From: Syntrophomonadaceae bacterium
GTDB lineage: Bacteria > Bacillota > Dethiobacteria > SKNC01
Assembly (NCBI GenBank): GCA_003555415.1
Contig: PWHX01000032.1
Span: 1 to 14,971, forward strand
Length of the DNA: 14,971 nt
Direction of reading: 5' to 3'
Part shown: one piece after another, positions 14,656 to 14,971 of the stretch
Numbering within the stretch: the first letter of the stretch is position 1
Layout of the letters: each line of letters opens with the position of its first letter
Made by a program: the position numbers and the translations under genes
Notes under the pieces: generated by a model
Databases searched by the model: none
Told to the model about the DNA's origin: nothing
Seen by the model: the letters and a program-made list of their open reading frames with translations, nothing else

Positions 14656-14971
14656 TTGAATGAATTAAAACATATATATATGTTATCCAATGAGATAGGT
14701 TCCAGAGGTTCTACAAAATCAAATGAAGAACTGGCAGCCCAGTATATAATAGACGAAATGGAAAAAGCCGGTCTAGATGTAGAAATGCAGAATTTTTCTT
14801 CAGTAAAGTCTTTTTCCTGGACTTATGGTTTTGTTTATTTATCTTTTGTACTGGCTTTTTTTATTTTCTTAACCAGTCCCTTATTGGCCTTTATAATTTG
14901 TATTTTTAGTTTAATAACATTTAACAATGAAATTAATACTAAAGAAACCATAAGTAAGTTTATGCCCAAGG
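14656..14971 (+). CDS. M28-family peptidase with membrane segments (3' end outside window)
   Basis: Only the first 105 codons are present; the frame is open to the right edge. TTG 14656 has AAGGGGT 7 bases upstream. The opening, with SNEIGSRGSTKSNEELAAQY and then a helix to KAGLDVEMQNF, is the N-terminal pattern of M28 aminopeptidases, and SFSWTYG followed by two hydrophobic spans (about residues 58-75 and 78-93) and ISKFMPK matches a clostridial subgroup in which a membrane hairpin is inserted ahead of the catalytic core. The metal-binding residues of M28 lie beyond the window and cannot be checked. It lies after the uspA terminator, so it begins a new transcript. Confidence 0.72.
   Translation, partial: MNELKHIYMLSNEIGSRGSTKSNEELAAQYIIDEMEKAGLDVEMQNFSSVKSFSWTYGFVYLSFVLAFFIFLTSPLLAFIICIFSLITFNNEINTKETISKFMPK

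Overview
The window is AT-rich, chromosomal DNA from a low-GC Gram-positive (Firmicutes) bacterium, most likely an anaerobic clostridial or related lineage. The evidence is strong Shine-Dalgarno sites (AGGAGG type), frequent TTG and GTG starts, a class II B12-dependent ribonucleotide reductase, and an Asp23/AmaP/DUF2273 cluster. The species cannot be named from sequence alone.

Layout. 1-488: 3' part of a YfcE-type phosphodiesterase, then a hairpin terminator. 797-2021: a small amphi-Trp-domain protein and the pseudouridine-5'-phosphate glycosidase psuG, probably co-transcribed, then a terminator. 2084-2399: a decayed ABC transporter in which an ATPase fragment lacking Walker A runs straight into the C-terminal end of an ABC-2 permease; a perfect 14-bp hairpin follows. 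2568-4364: nrdJ with its own promoter. 4495-6868: a compact queuosine-precursor (preQ0) operon queD-queC-DUF366-queE. 6902-10682: hyuA-hyuB of the hydantoinase/oxoprolinase family, on the same strand with no terminator visible in between. 10705-11193 (minus): a DUF456 membrane protein. 11345-12421 (plus): a stand-alone MetE-catalytic-domain-like protein. 12428-13704 (minus): asp23, amaP and a DUF2273 protein, with an attenuator-like hairpin after asp23. 13897-13992: a possible 31-residue membrane peptide. 14089-14508: a universal stress protein with a strong terminator. 14656-end: the start of a membrane-embedded M28-family peptidase.

How the genes work together. QueD, QueE and QueC carry out successive steps from dihydroneopterin triphosphate to preQ0. 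DUF366 sits between queC and queE, abuts queE, and is the best candidate here for an uncharacterised partner in deazaguanine metabolism. The HyuA/HyuB pair forms one ATP-dependent amidohydrolase or carboxylase-type enzyme whose substrate cannot be read from sequence. Asp23, AmaP and DUF2273 form an envelope-associated complex. The remaining genes are housekeeping or single-gene units.

No CRISPR array, mobile element, tRNA, rRNA or recognisable riboswitch was seen. No clearly new multi-gene system stands out. The points most worth following are DUF366 in the que operon, the que-hyu linkage, the altered zinc-site residue in the MetE-like protein, the fused ABC remnant, and the small membrane peptide.
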